Below are positions 1 to 12,018 of a stretch of 64,000 bases of DNA, in pieces. Each line of letters opens with the position of its first letter. Positions within the stretch are counted from its first letter, which is position 1. The stretch covers positions 2,277,713-2,341,712 of the forward strand of contig OZ025221.1 in assembly GCA_964019055.1 (NCBI GenBank), read 5' to 3'. Source of the DNA: Anthopleura xanthogrammica. Its lineage: Eukaryota > Cnidaria > Anthozoa > Actiniaria > Actiniidae. The notes beneath the pieces are model-generated. The model had not been told where the DNA came from, ran no database searches, and was given only the letters and a program-made list of their open reading frames with translations. Position numbers and translations under genes: made by a program.

Positions 1-115
1 GGTTGCGCACGAGAAGACGCATGAATATAGATACAGCTCAACCAAAGAAACATCTTCTCAACGGAATGACACATTGTTTAAAATGGGAAACAATGTCTAA
101 GCAAAAGAGGTCTCA
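1..115. repeat. Partial copy of palindromic MITE family A
   Basis: The window opens inside a repeat whose fuller copies lie at 33784-33966, 35961-36172 and 52916-53115. Shared landmarks are a stretch reading like GGTTGCGCATGAGAAGACGC, an AAACAAAGAA stretch and a closing segment ending in AGAGGTCT. This copy is diverged and its left half is outside the window. Another short fragment (ACATGTGGTCTGAAATGGGA) lies near 1562-1581. Confidence 0.6.
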
Positions 116-588
116 ATAATTTATTTGCACCAAAAAGTTAAAATTAAAATAATTTACAACATATTAGAAAAAAATTGGATAGTGCTAGAGTGCCTGAAAT
201 AGTATAATCTTATTTAACTTCAGGTACCCTGGAATTACAATGAAGAATCTTGAAATTATATAAATATTGGTCGAATCAAAATTACATCATTATCTGATTA
301 CACACACATACATACAAGCAATTACAAGGAACAAGGCAGGAGAAATAAATACAGAAAGATCGATTCAATATCTAATAATTTTCAATAAACAAATTGGTAA
401 GACATTTTTTAAATATTTCTTTTGAGTTGATAGATTTAATATTCAATAATCTTTTAGCCCTCTAGTAATTCAAGCTTAACTTATTTTTAAAGGAAATAAC
501 ACTCAGCATATCTTTAGTATCTGGTAAACAGTATCATCACTCGTGGCGATAACTATTTATCATCACTAGTGGCGAAAAATGAAGGTTA

Positions 589-1159
589 GGGACCGGTCAT
601 TATTTACAAGGGAGGATGGGGTAGTGTGGGGGGATTTATTTTCGGATATTATTATTTGTATACTTTTCTTTAATTCTTTAGTGAGAATGGAAACACTCTT
701 TCTCTTCTTTTTCTTTGCCAGAATGTGCAAAATTGTCATCACTTAAAACAATAAATATGTCGCAAATGCCTCTCAAAACCGGCGCTGGAAATTGCATTTC
801 CGAGGGTCTGAATTTCAAAATTGATCTTGGGAGCATGCCCCCAACCCCCCTAGTTGCTCCCGCCTGCCTATGGCAGTCGATTGCCTCGGTAAACATTTCA
901 GTCTTGCTACGGCCATGATATTGAACTGACTGTTGTAATGAAACACAATGGAAATGACTAGTTAACTTTTCTCAGCTTTTTGCCAGTTTTCATTTTTGAT
1001 GGCTCATTGAAAGGGAAGAGGGACCTCTGAAATGGAATCTATATGGGGGTGGGCCAGCACTTGAATTTAAGACTTTTAGAGCTAGGTGGGTCATGGGAAA
1101 ATTTTTTTACACACACACGAATCCCCCCACACTCCCCCTTATAAATAATGACTGGTCCC
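589..1159. mobile_element. TIR element of 571 bp flanked by TTA duplications
   Basis: The left end begins GGGACCGGTCATTATTTACA and the right end is its near inverted complement, ending TAAATAATGACTGGTCCC. The inner parts of the ends are G-rich and C-rich (TGTGGGGGGATT and AATCCCCCCACAC). TTA occurs directly outside both ends (586-588 and 1160-1162). A 3-bp TWA duplication is typical of PIF/Harbinger elements. The interior has no recognisable transposase; a short reading frame at 715-918 shows no known domain. Best read as a non-autonomous element. Confidence 0.7.
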
Positions 1160-1162
1160 TTA

Positions 1163-1770
1163 TCGCCACTGTTTAACGTACGCAAACTAATGAGTAAATC
1201 AGTTGAATATGGGATTTATTTGCCCATTCCAGATGTTTTGTATTTTCGAAGAAAACGAACATTTAACTTCTCAATAAAATGCTTTTGTAAACATTGAAGT
1301 CTCTGAATGTTGCTTACAGAAAGTTTAGAACTTTTGTTTCGTTGAATGCACCATTTTCCAGAGTTGTTAGGCTGTTATTTTTCAAATTCCTGCAAGGTTT
1401 ATAATGTTACGTTCTAATTCAAACAAGAAAAACAGAGCAAACAAATATTTTAGACCAAATGTCATAGTTCTCTTAAAGTGCATCCAAGTAAGGATAAGAT
1501 TTGTTTGAGTCGCATTGAGATTATCTTTCCGAGCACTATCAAACTAAGTAAAGAAAAAAATGACATGTGGTCTGAAATGGGAAAAATGTGTCAAAAGCTG
1601 AGTAGTTCCCTCGTTCTGACAACAGTAAACATAGTTCGCTTTGATCACTAGAACTTACAGAACATCTAGTGAATGAAGTCCTCTGAGCGTTCCTGATTGA
1701 ACAACTCGAATTTTATTGTGTTCAAGGTTCCTACCCAAAACGCAAAACAGAAAAAAACTTTATAACTACT
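1163..1770. other. Gene-free stretch
   Basis: AT-rich sequence with no long reading frame and no recognisable domain in either strand. It contains only a short fragment of palindromic family A near 1562-1581. Nothing else is supported. Confidence 0.5.
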
Positions 1771-2085
1771 ATCATGACGTACTTTGTTACATCATCCAAC
1801 ATGGTTGCCATGTCTCTTGTTATATCATCCAACATGGTGGCCAAGTACTTTGTTACATCATCCAACATGGTGACCATGTATTTTGTTATATCATCCAACA
1901 TGGTGGCCATGTCTTTTGTTATATCATCCAACATGGTGGCCATGTCTTTTGTTATATCATCCAACATGGTGGCCATGTCTTTTGTTATATCATCCAACAT
2001 GGTGGCCATGTCTTTTGTTATATCATCCAACAAGGTGGTCATGTCTTTTGTTATATCATCCAACATGGTGGCCATGTCTTTTGTC
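1771..2085. repeat. 33-bp minisatellite
   Basis: About nine to ten head-to-tail copies of a 33-bp unit containing CATCCAACATGGTGGCCATG. Because 33 is divisible by three, every frame stays open and gives an 11-residue repeat on both strands. That explains the apparent reading frames here; none has a plausible gene context. The central copies are almost identical and the outer ones diverge, as expected of a tandem array that homogenises in its middle. Confidence 0.9.
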
Positions 2086-2699
2086 AAAATTTTTTATAGA
2101 TTAACTTACAAAGTTTTAAGTTTCCCTAGGTCTTCAAATACTCCATCATCGACATAGGCAATGCTGTTTTTTTGTAGATTTCTATTGAAAAATATTATGC
2201 GTTTTTGAAATGAAAACAAAACAAAAAAATAAAAATCCATGAACTAATATGGCGTTCAAAAGCCGAAATAGCTTCTTTTGTTTAAGAAGTTGTAATTACA
2301 CCTCGCTTCAAAAAAGATCCCGTCATTTTTCAGCTTTTTCTAAACAATGTTATCACCCAACATCGAGCATTTTCACAGTTCTCTTAGGGGATAAGTTTTT
2401 TTTACCGATACTACCTAAATCAGCATTAATTGGGTACTTATTTTGGACCATTGTTTTTGCCTTGTTCTTATAATGGTACACGAGAAGGCGTTTATATACA
2501 TGATACACACATTATCATCGGATGTTAATCTACTTACAGGGTAAATAATGATGACAATCCTGTGAAAACTCCATAATGAAGACTTTTAAGGTTATTAAAT
2601 ACTAGGCTCCTACAACAACAACAAAAAAATATGTTGGCATGAGGAAATTACACTTACATTACATTACAAGCATTACATTAAAAAATCAACCCTTTCCTC
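2086..2699. other. Gene-free stretch
   Basis: AT-rich sequence without a supportable exon. A short reading frame at 2249-2473 has no domain and low-complexity hydrophobic content, so it is not called as a gene. Confidence 0.45.
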
Positions 2700-3015
2700 G
2701 ATCCATCAATCCATCCAGCCTTTCATCCTCCCATCCATCCATCCGTCCGTCCGTATGTCATGTTTCATGATCCTTCCTCCCTTTCATCCATTTAGCTATC
2801 CATCCGTCTATATCTATCCTCCCATCCTTCCTTTCATCAATTCATACGTACTTCCATCCATCCATTCGTCCATCCATTCGTCCATCCATCAATCCATACT
2901 CTCATCCATCCATCCATCCATCCATCGATTCATACAATCATCCATTCATCCTTCTATCTTTCCATTTATCCATCAATCCATCTTTCCATTTTTCCTTCCA
3001 TTCATCCACCCACCC
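2700..3015. repeat. Degenerate CATC/ATCC microsatellite
   Basis: A long interrupted run of CCAT, TCCA and CATC units. The same motif recurs inside the kinase gene (36385-36720, opposite strand) and the lipase gene (53331-53590). Translated Ser/Ile/His/Pro repeats are artefacts of the tetranucleotide. Confidence 0.85.
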
Positions 3016-3029
3016 AAATCATGTGTTCC

Positions 3030-3180
3030 AGTGACGATCTCGTGAAGTGTTTGTATTATTGAAGCTGTGCTTCTATACTTTACCCTTGGTATTTGTGAAT
3101 AGTTGTGAAATGAACTGAAATGTGGCTGACCCTGAGTAAATGAGTCTGTAATCCTAGAAACACAGCAGTGTTTGACCAAT
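3030..3180. repeat. Diverged half copy of palindromic repeat family H
   Basis: Contains landmarks (CAGTGACGATCTCGTGAAGTG, TACTTTACC then TTGGTATTTGTGAATA, GTAAATGAGTCTGTAATC) that align with the right half, inverted, of the copies at 37655-37890 and 57375-57635. It probably belongs to a dispersed palindromic element; no ends are resolved here. Confidence 0.45.
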
Positions 3181-3584
3181 TTGAAAAAAAAAATATCTTA
3201 ATGTGTATTTTACAGTATTCCCAATGACTGCAATCCTGTGAAGGTTCCTGTTTCCAATTTTTCAATCCGATTCTTTGACAAATCTCTGAAGACGAAAAGT
3301 TCTGTTAGTTATTGCAAATGTTCTCACAGACAGACAATATACCATTAAATTAAAAGAAAAGACTTCTTTGTCGTGCCAATTTTTAAATAAGCGCCTCAGA
3401 TGCGGTAAATACGGTAAGTATATATTGGCACTCCCTTGGGAAGGTCTTGTCCTCGTCTTACTTACTGATGTTTAATAAACTTACAGGTGTGTTAGATATA
3501 AAGCTCCAATGAAGGTATTTCTTTGCAGCACTTTTATGTTGTTGACGGCAAAGTCTCTATGATGTTAGAAGAACAGATGCATAA

Positions 3585-3873
3585 ATAAATTAAATAAATA
3601 AATCAACTTTGTTTATAGATGGTAGCACGTAACAGTAATTCAACTGACAAACCTGTGGCCCTCTTTTAACGTCTCTTAAGTTGAAAGGGACGGGACCGCC
3701 ATTAACGTGACATTCCGCCCCACGTGAAGGTCTAACCATTTGCAGATGTAATTACAAAGGCAGCACCTTCTCCTCAGTTATTTTAACACCCTGAGTGATG
3801 GTCCGGCCGGGGCTTGAACCACGACCTCCCGCACGAAAGTCCGGTTCTCAACCAATTGAGCCAACCAGGCGGC
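3585..3873 (-). mobile_element. tRNA-derived SINE (minus strand)
   Basis: Read on the minus strand, the head begins near 3873 with a tRNA-like promoter: A-box-like TGGCTCAATTGGTTGAGA and B-box-like GGTTCAAGCCC about 35 bases later. A non-tRNA body follows and the 3' end is an AAATAAATAAAT-type tail (3585-3601 on the plus strand). The tRNA part does not fold into an intact tRNA, so this is a SINE and not a functional tRNA gene. Confidence 0.75.
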
Positions 3874-4152
3874 GGTTATGCATAATAAAACTCGTAATCA
3901 ATGGTGCCATTGCATTGAAGGCCAATCTTTTGAGCATTACATGTGAGTAGAGTTTGTTAGAATCTACTTACATCATTTCCAAACTTGTTGAACCATCAAA
4001 TGACCCTGGTTCAATTGTTTGAATTGCATTACTTGAAATATCTCTAAAAATATATATTGATGACCCAGATTAAATGTTTTTACTGCATCCATTTCTTCAA
4101 ATGAAAAGGCTGCGATAGGACAATAGACTAGGCAGCACCGTCAATCAAAATA

Positions 4153-4472
4153 ATGGGAGAGTAGACACGAGTGAAAAAACGCACTGCGCATGCTCGGAAG
4201 ATCGTCGTGTTTACAAAAGAAAACCATTGGGGATTTACTTGCGTTTATATTAGTAAATATTTAAAGTCAAGGGTGAAAAGTTAGTGCTTGTTTTTTCCTG
4301 ACACATTACTTTAGTTGTTTTCTTTCCCTGGTCAAATAATACAAGAGAAACTCGCATAATACAAGACATGTAAATCTTCAATGGTTTTCTTCGTAAACAC
4401 GACTCGTCTATGAATTTTCTGCCGAACTTCCGAGCATGCGCAGGGCGTTTTTCGCACGTGTCGGGAGAGCAC
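4153..4472. mobile_element. Inverted-repeat (foldback) element
   Basis: The left arm (about 4153-4232) carries GCGCATGCTCGGAAG, CGTGTTTAC and AAAACCATTG. The right arm (about 4377-4472) carries the inverted versions CAATGGTTTTC, GTAAACACGA and CTTCCGAGCATGCGC in mirror order. The arms enclose about 140 bp with no coding content. Typical of a non-autonomous DNA element; the target duplication is not resolved. Confidence 0.6.
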
Positions 4473-4781
4473 GATAATGGATGGTACATCAGGACCGTGA
4501 GAAAGTAAATCGGATTTATTTGAATTACTGTAGTATCTGACATGAAAACAGTTAAGATGTTAGTTACACCGGCCTGTGGAAATAAAGCGTTATGATTGGC
4601 TAAGGTCCATGTAATACTGATTCTGCTCTATCCTGATTGGCTGCCTTTTTCATTCTTTGTGACTGGGTATGTTATGATATATAACTTACAGATATTGAAG
4701 ATTTGCAGCGTCATGGAATACTCCTTTCTCGATATGTCGTATTTTGTTGCCTTGCAGCTTTCTGAAATATATATAAACGAA

Positions 4782-4977
4782 AGTGACAGTGACAGTGACA
4801 GTGACAGTGACAGTGACAGTGACAGTGACAGTGACAGTGACAGTGACAGTGACAGTGACAGTGACAGTGACAGTGACAGTGACAGTGACAGTGACAGTGA
4901 CAGTGACAGTGACAGTGACAGTGACAGTGACAGTGACAGTGACAGTGACAGTGACAGTGACAGTGACAGTGACAGTG
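4782..4977. repeat. (AGTGAC)n hexanucleotide array
   Basis: About 32-33 essentially perfect copies of a 6-bp unit over 196 bp. It reads as Ser-Asp or Thr-Val repeats in the open frames, which are artefacts. The purity suggests a young, mutable array. Confidence 0.95.
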
Positions 4978-5130
4978 AAGATTTAATAAATATTTAAGTT
5001 CACTGTCATCAGAAAAGGTCTAATACTAGAAGGGCTAAGTTATTTCGCTTACATCTCATTTACTGCGACAAGTCCTTTAAACATGCCTGGCTTCAACACT
5101 TGGATGTCGTTTCCTGCAAATAATCTGTAA

Positions 5131-6758
<1,628 letters not shown>

Positions 6759-6914
6759 GCAAGGATGCAAGGATGCAAGGATGCAAGGATGCAAGGATGC
6801 AAGGATGCAAGGATGCAAGGATGCAAGGATGCAAGGATGCAAGGATGCAAGGATGCAAGGATGCAAGGATGCAAGGATGCAAGGATGCAAGGATGCAAGG
6901 ATGCAAGGATGCAA
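6759..6914. repeat. (GCAAGGAT)n octanucleotide array
   Basis: About 19.5 perfect copies of an 8-bp unit over 156 bp. An 8-bp period rotates the frame, giving an 8-residue peptide repeat in each open frame; these are not genes. Confidence 0.95.
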
Positions 6915-7383
6915 CCGAACCCGAACCCTTTATAGGTGAACAACGGCAAGTCAATCAATCAATATAGAATATAATTTTAAGAAAAGCTTATTACGTGTTT
7001 GACCTCTTAGACTCAAGTACCGTTCGAAAAATTAATGTATTGAAAAATTGGACACTCAGTCTACGCATGCTTGTGAATACACCAGCAATCCGTCAGCGGT
7101 TTTACCCAATTTCGATAACAAATGGAAGATGGCGCACAACAGATGGGTAGTTGTTTAGCTTTGAAATTTGAGTTTTTTTCGATCTTATTTGTTCTGATTG
7201 TTCTTATTCTTCTAAAACTGCGAATGGGATACCTTATTAATTAATCGTCCAGAGTAAGATAGAAAATATAAGAAGCAAAAAAATGAAGACACTCAGCCAC
7301 TGCTCAGGAAGACTTGTTACTTTCGATATGTTGAACATGTTTTCCTAACCGAGACGGTGCTTCTATTTTTAGCTCTATCTCCG

Positions 7384-8126
7384 ATTGCGTTCACACTAGG
7401 ACTTCAAAGTCGCTTGCACCCTGTTCTGAGGTACTTCGCCAGCCTGAACGCCTTTGACACCTGTTTTTGGTTTATTTTTGCGTTCACACTAGAATTTTGG
7501 CAGGAAATGAGATAAATCTCAAGCTACCTAAAAAGATGGTTTGAAGCGGGTTGAACTCCCTAATGATGTTTCCTTACCCGTTTTTTGTTTGGACATGTCA
7601 ATCATAACAGAACTTCTCCTGAGTGAACTGGCTCAGTTTTCATTTGGGCACCAAAATCAAATCCCATAAGTTTAACAGAAAATGATAGTTTTTAAGTCGA
7701 ATAAACTGCATCATAAAAGTTACGATTTTTCGGGAAATTACCGACCAAAAGATCGTTAAAAACTGATAATTGTGGATGATGCCAAATCCACATTTTGCTA
7801 ACCGTTAATCGACGGTTTCTTCAGTTTCATAAAACAACGTATTAGAACGATATATCTAGCAAAAGTAAACCGTATTTTCAACAATTATCAGTTGGTGATA
7901 AAGACTGTGTTTTGAAAGCCAAAAAAGAAAAAAATTGAAAACATTTTCAGGTATTTATAGAAATGGAAATGCTAGTTCGTACTAGTTGGTGATATAGACT
8001 GTGTTTTGAAAGCCAAAAAAGCCAAAAAAAATGAAAACATTTTCAGGTATTTAAAGAAATGAAAATGATAGTTCGTACAAGCGTCAAAACATTAGAAGTC
8101 GCTTGAAATGGACATAATGTGAACGC
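7384..8126. mobile_element. Candidate element with GCGTTCACACTA-like inverted ends
   Basis: The left edge reads TTGCGTTCACACTAGGACTT and the right edge ends ACATAATGTGAACGCAAC, its approximate inverse. A second outward motif, GCTTG near AAGTCG, is also found at both ends. The interior holds a roughly 90-bp tandem duplication (7885-7970 and 7983-8075) and no coding sequence. The flanks are similar to 9610-9720, where this insert is absent, so an insertion is plausible. Exact boundaries are uncertain. Confidence 0.45.
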
Positions 8127-8210
8127 AACATTTTCGTAAGCAGCTTGTCGTTGCAAACCAATGACAGATAGTTTTAATTCGCACGGTTTAATTCCCCAAA
8201 AGCAAACTAA

Positions 8211-8640
8211 GCGTTTTCTTAGATTAATATATGATGTAACAGTGGCAATCCAGGTGTCAATGAATAGAAATTATCATACAAAAAATATGTATGAAATAAA
8301 AATTATTTAATATCAGGTTAACTAAATAAACAGAATAAAGCTAAGGCCAGGTTCATGTGTCACACGATTACATCAAGTCAATACAAACAAAAATAAACAC
8401 TGATGAATTGATGCACAAGTATATACAATATATACGTAGTACACAAGTACATGTGATGGGTTGTATAGTGAAAAATCATAGGCATTGATTTATTGGTTGC
8501 TTTTATATCCACATAACCTTATACTAATTTCTAACAGATGGTAGGATGTGTACGTACTAGGGCTTTCATTTTAATCGCCCACTAAACCATTACATTATCA
8601 TGTAAAAAGAACTGAACTGATTAATTAGAAAATATAAAAT
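8211..8640. repeat. Segmental duplicate copy 1
   Basis: Nearly collinear with 9710-10150: both carry ATGATGTAACAGTG, CAATCCAGGTGTCAATGAAT and, further on, a match ending GGGCTTTCATTTTAATCGCC. Substitutions and small indels separate them. No coding content. The similarity also extends to 7315-7380 against 9605-9675. Confidence 0.75.
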
Positions 8641-8696
8641 TAATTATAAAATATAATGTAAACGCAAGATTTTGGTAAGCAGCTTGACGTTGCAAA

Positions 8697-9285
8697 CGTT
8701 GACTTCTTTAGCAAGGAGTAATTAGAAAATTTTCTGAAAAAGATTTTTTATACAGAATTTAACGCTGATTCCAAAAATGAAAAGAAAAATGGGGTGTCCT
8801 GAGCTCGTTTTCAAAATAATAAATTTTGAAGATGACCATCTTGACAAGTTTTCAAAAGAAAAATATTGAAGTAATTTTCTCAGGACATCTACTTTAAACA
8901 TTATTTTCGAAGACTTACAATAGATTTTTGAAGAAAGTTTTAAAAATAATCTACAAATTAAGCATTTTGTTAGCTTAATGTATCGAAAATCGTTTTCAAA
9001 CGACAACAACAAAAACACAGACTGTACTATGCTTTTTTATAAGTTCTAATAATTACGTTTTTTTTCAAACTTTGAAAAAATATTGCATGCTTTTTACCTG
9101 TTGTTTTAGAAAATTCGAAGAAAAATATAGAGTCCCGTGCAAAATGCTAGGGTTTTGCCCCGTTGAAGTTCAAAACTTGTATGGTTCCTCAATAAAATAT
9201 TAAAGATTATTATCCAATTTGAAGCGGTTTTTGTGCGCGCGCACATCGTGGGCTCAAATTGAACGTTCAAGTAGTCATTATTTCA
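8697..9285 (-). mobile_element. Diverged inverted copy of the TTAA element
   Basis: This region is the inverted complement, with divergence, of the element at 16838-17473. Shared segments include the GAGTCCCGTGCAAAAT tract, the GTGCGCGCGCACATCGTGGGC tract and the GGGGTGTCCTGAGCTCG tract. Its ends are degraded: a CTTTAGCAAGGA remnant and GTAGTCATT remain, and no TTAA duplication is intact. Confidence 0.7.
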
Positions 9286-9289
9286 CTGT

Positions 9290-9709
9290 TTTTCAACGTA
9301 TAGAGTGATATTTTTGAGATAATCTTGTTGGTATATTGCTAAACAGTTCTTCTCATTAATCTAGGTAACTTTGAATCAAAAATAAAGAGAAATATTTCTA
9401 ATTAATTCCTATTTGTTATTTCGTTATTTTTTATTTTTACATGACAACGTTCTTGCAATTAGTTGCATATTATACTTAAATTACTTTTATAACTTACTCG
9501 CTTATTGCGAAGGAAATCTATTTTTCTGGACATCACAAACTACATAGTGTCAATCTACAGTGTCTTATTTACTGAATTAAGATAACTTTAGTCAATGGCC
9601 CTCCGGTTTAACTTGTTATTTTCGAAATGTTGAACATGTTGTCCTAACCGGGACGGCACTTCTATTTTTTAGCTCTATTCTAGGTTGAATTTAATTCCCT
9701 CGCCAACAG
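9290..9709. other. Gene-free stretch
   Basis: AT-rich sequence; its last 100 bases match 7315-7380 and lead into duplicate copy 2. No exon, RNA or element is supported in the rest. Confidence 0.45.
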
Positions 9710-10150
9710 CAAAGCGTTTTCTTATATCGATTTATGATGTAACAGTGCCAATCCAGGTGTCAATGAATAGAAATTATCATACAAAAAATAGTATAACATC
9801 AGATAGACAAAATAAACAGAATAAAGCTAAGGCTTGATGTGTCACACGATCTAATCAATCTACATCTACTTTATTAACCAAGAACGCCTTCGCATCAAGT
9901 CAATATAAACAAAAATAAACACTGATGAATTAATACACAAGTATATACAATATAAACATAGAACTCAAGTAGATGTGACGGGTTGTATAGTGAAAAATCA
10001 TAGACATTGATCTAATGATTGTTTTTATATTCACATAACCTTGTACTAATTTGTAATAGATGGTAAGCGGTGTACGTACGTGGGCTTTCATTTTAATCGC
10101 CCACTAAACCATTAAATTATCATGTGAAAAAAAAAAAGATTGAACTTGAT
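9710..10150. repeat. Segmental duplicate copy 2
   Basis: Partner of 8211-8640. This copy carries an extra short stretch near 9850-9890 (AATCTACATCTACTTTATTA) that is absent from copy 1. Confidence 0.75.
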
Positions 10151-10727
10151 TAATCAAAAAAAATATAATTAGACATCAAGACTAAACAAATTTTTCTTAT
10201 CAAATGAAGTACTGAGAGGTTATTACTTTTCCCCTAGTGCTGTCGCAGATTTCAATACAAACTTGTAGCCAGTAACTCTAGCTTTCTTATAATTCGAATA
10301 CTCAAGTATTGATTGATAACCTTTTATAATTCTCTTCCTTAACTATCCAGTTGAGTTGGTCGTCTTCCCCGAAAGGGATTATCGGTCACTATTTTTAGTT
10401 AGCATTTTTCAAGCATTTTCCGAGTATACAATGTAGACTTTTCTTTTTGATTGAAATAAAATTCCGCCATGAGTTCGACTAGCGTTTACGATTAATTTAA
10501 AGAAGGAAGAACTCGTATTTCATAAATTCTCTTGGCATAATAATGGGAAGTGCTAATCAAAATACGACGTCGACTCCTCAATTCTGATTGGTTGACCTTG
10601 AGTTTTTGAATTGTGTTTTGAAATCCGGGGTATTCCAGTCCTGGATATTGCTAGTGGAAATCATTGGGTTTCGATATTCGGGACATTTTCATTATCCTCG
10701 TTTGACGTCATAGACGCCATATCCGAA

Positions 10728-11209
10728 AAGGGTCTATTCACGGTTTTCGGCGGCCATTTTGAATTGGGGCAAACCCGGCAAAATATAAAGAAATCTGGAT
10801 CACTTTGACTTCCCGTAGCTCCGCCCAGTTTTGTCGCATTTTCAAAATTTAAACTTCAATAACCAGCAGGCATGTACAGCAGCTGTCGGACTGAAAATAA
10901 GATCAATGTAACTATTTCAACTACCATTTACGAGTCACTCGTTTTTCTTTAATTTCCAGAACTCAAGTGCCGATCGTTTTATTATGAAAACAAAAATCTT
11001 AGTATCTCAAATTGTAGCTTTACAATATCCATCATATTAAAGGTCATAAATAACAACAAAAATATCTTTTGAAAAAATTTTTAATTCTGAAAATCATACA
11101 AAACTGAGCGGAGTTACGAGAAGTCAAAGTGATCCAGATTTCTATAAATTTTGCCGGGTTTGCCCCAATTCAAAATGGCCGCCGAAAACCGTGAATTGGT
11201 CTATACGGA
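10728..11209. mobile_element. Long-armed inverted-repeat element
   Basis: Two arms of about 100 bp (10728-10832 and 11104-11209) are inverted copies sharing GGCGGCCATTTTGAATTGGG, CCCGGCAAAATATA and ATCACTTTGACTTCCCGTAG with few differences. They enclose about 270 bp of AT-rich sequence without coding content. Non-autonomous DNA element; family and target duplication are not determined. Confidence 0.7.
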
Positions 11210-11818
11210 CTATAGTCGGTCACCGTTCCTTTACATTCCTTTACCGCCTATATGGCATATAGTTGAAGGCGAAACTCTTGCTTGAATTAAAGGCCCACAC
11301 CGATAGAGCTCAATGAATGGATAACATGTACATCTATCTCAAAAGACAGGGAAAATAATGAGAAAATCCCTTTCAAGAAAATGATGCATCATGGGTAATC
11401 AGGATAACATGGCCGCCGATTACAGTAAATGTATGGAGAAACGAAGATTCCATTCATAACCTCCGATCGCGTTAACAGAGAAAATAACTACAGTAATCTG
11501 TTAACCTATGCCATTTGGACATATCAAATAAAAATCAGTGTCTAAATTGTTCCGAGTCTTGAAATATCTAAACTTCAAATCGCCATACATTTCCTCTCGA
11601 AAAATAACACTTATTTCGAGCAATAAAATCAAAATATATGATTTTTTAATTCCTTCTATTTTGACCATTTTGTTCTGTTTTTTGTAACAAAATGGAATTA
11701 AAATGGAAAAGTTAAATTTACGGTGGCGATTTCGATGTGTTTTGTGCCCGGTGCAACAAAAATCAACTCGATGGATTACCATTTTTTCTTAAGTATGGTG
11801 CTCCGTTAAAAACTGTAA

Positions 11819-12015
11819 AGGCCCGTTTACACTGACGATATTTGAGGCGATTTTAGATGCGATTTTTGCGGCGATTGGGTTATTCCGGACACCAAGATTA
11901 CCTTGGCAAATTTCTGTTTAGAAGCATAAAACAAAATGTATCAGTTATATTTTAAGAAATCGCCTCAGAAATCGCAGCAAAACTTCCCTCAAAACTCGCC
12001 AGTGTAAACGGGCCT
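11819..12015. mobile_element. 197-bp MITE with TAA duplications
   Basis: The ends are AGGCCCGTTTACACTG and the exact inverse CAGTGTAAACGGGCCT. Directly outside is TAA at 11816-11818 and 12016-12018. The interior also has diverged inverted GGCGATTTT/AAATCGCC stretches. The 3-bp TAA duplication and small size fit a PIF/Harbinger-type MITE. Confidence 0.8.
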
Positions 12016-12018
12016 TAA

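Noticed and set aside
1716..2157. Repeat proteins on both strands over the 33-bp unit
   Set aside because: The unit length is a multiple of three, so all frames stay open by construction; no flanking gene structure.
4596..4997. Frame encoding a long Ser-Asp repeat protein
   Set aside because: The repeat is a pure AGTGAC hexanucleotide array open in several frames; flanking residues have no domain or splice support.
8722..9018. 98-codon hydrophobic frame
   Set aside because: It lies in the decayed inverted copy of the TTAA element and is matched by a non-equivalent frame in the better copy; no domain.
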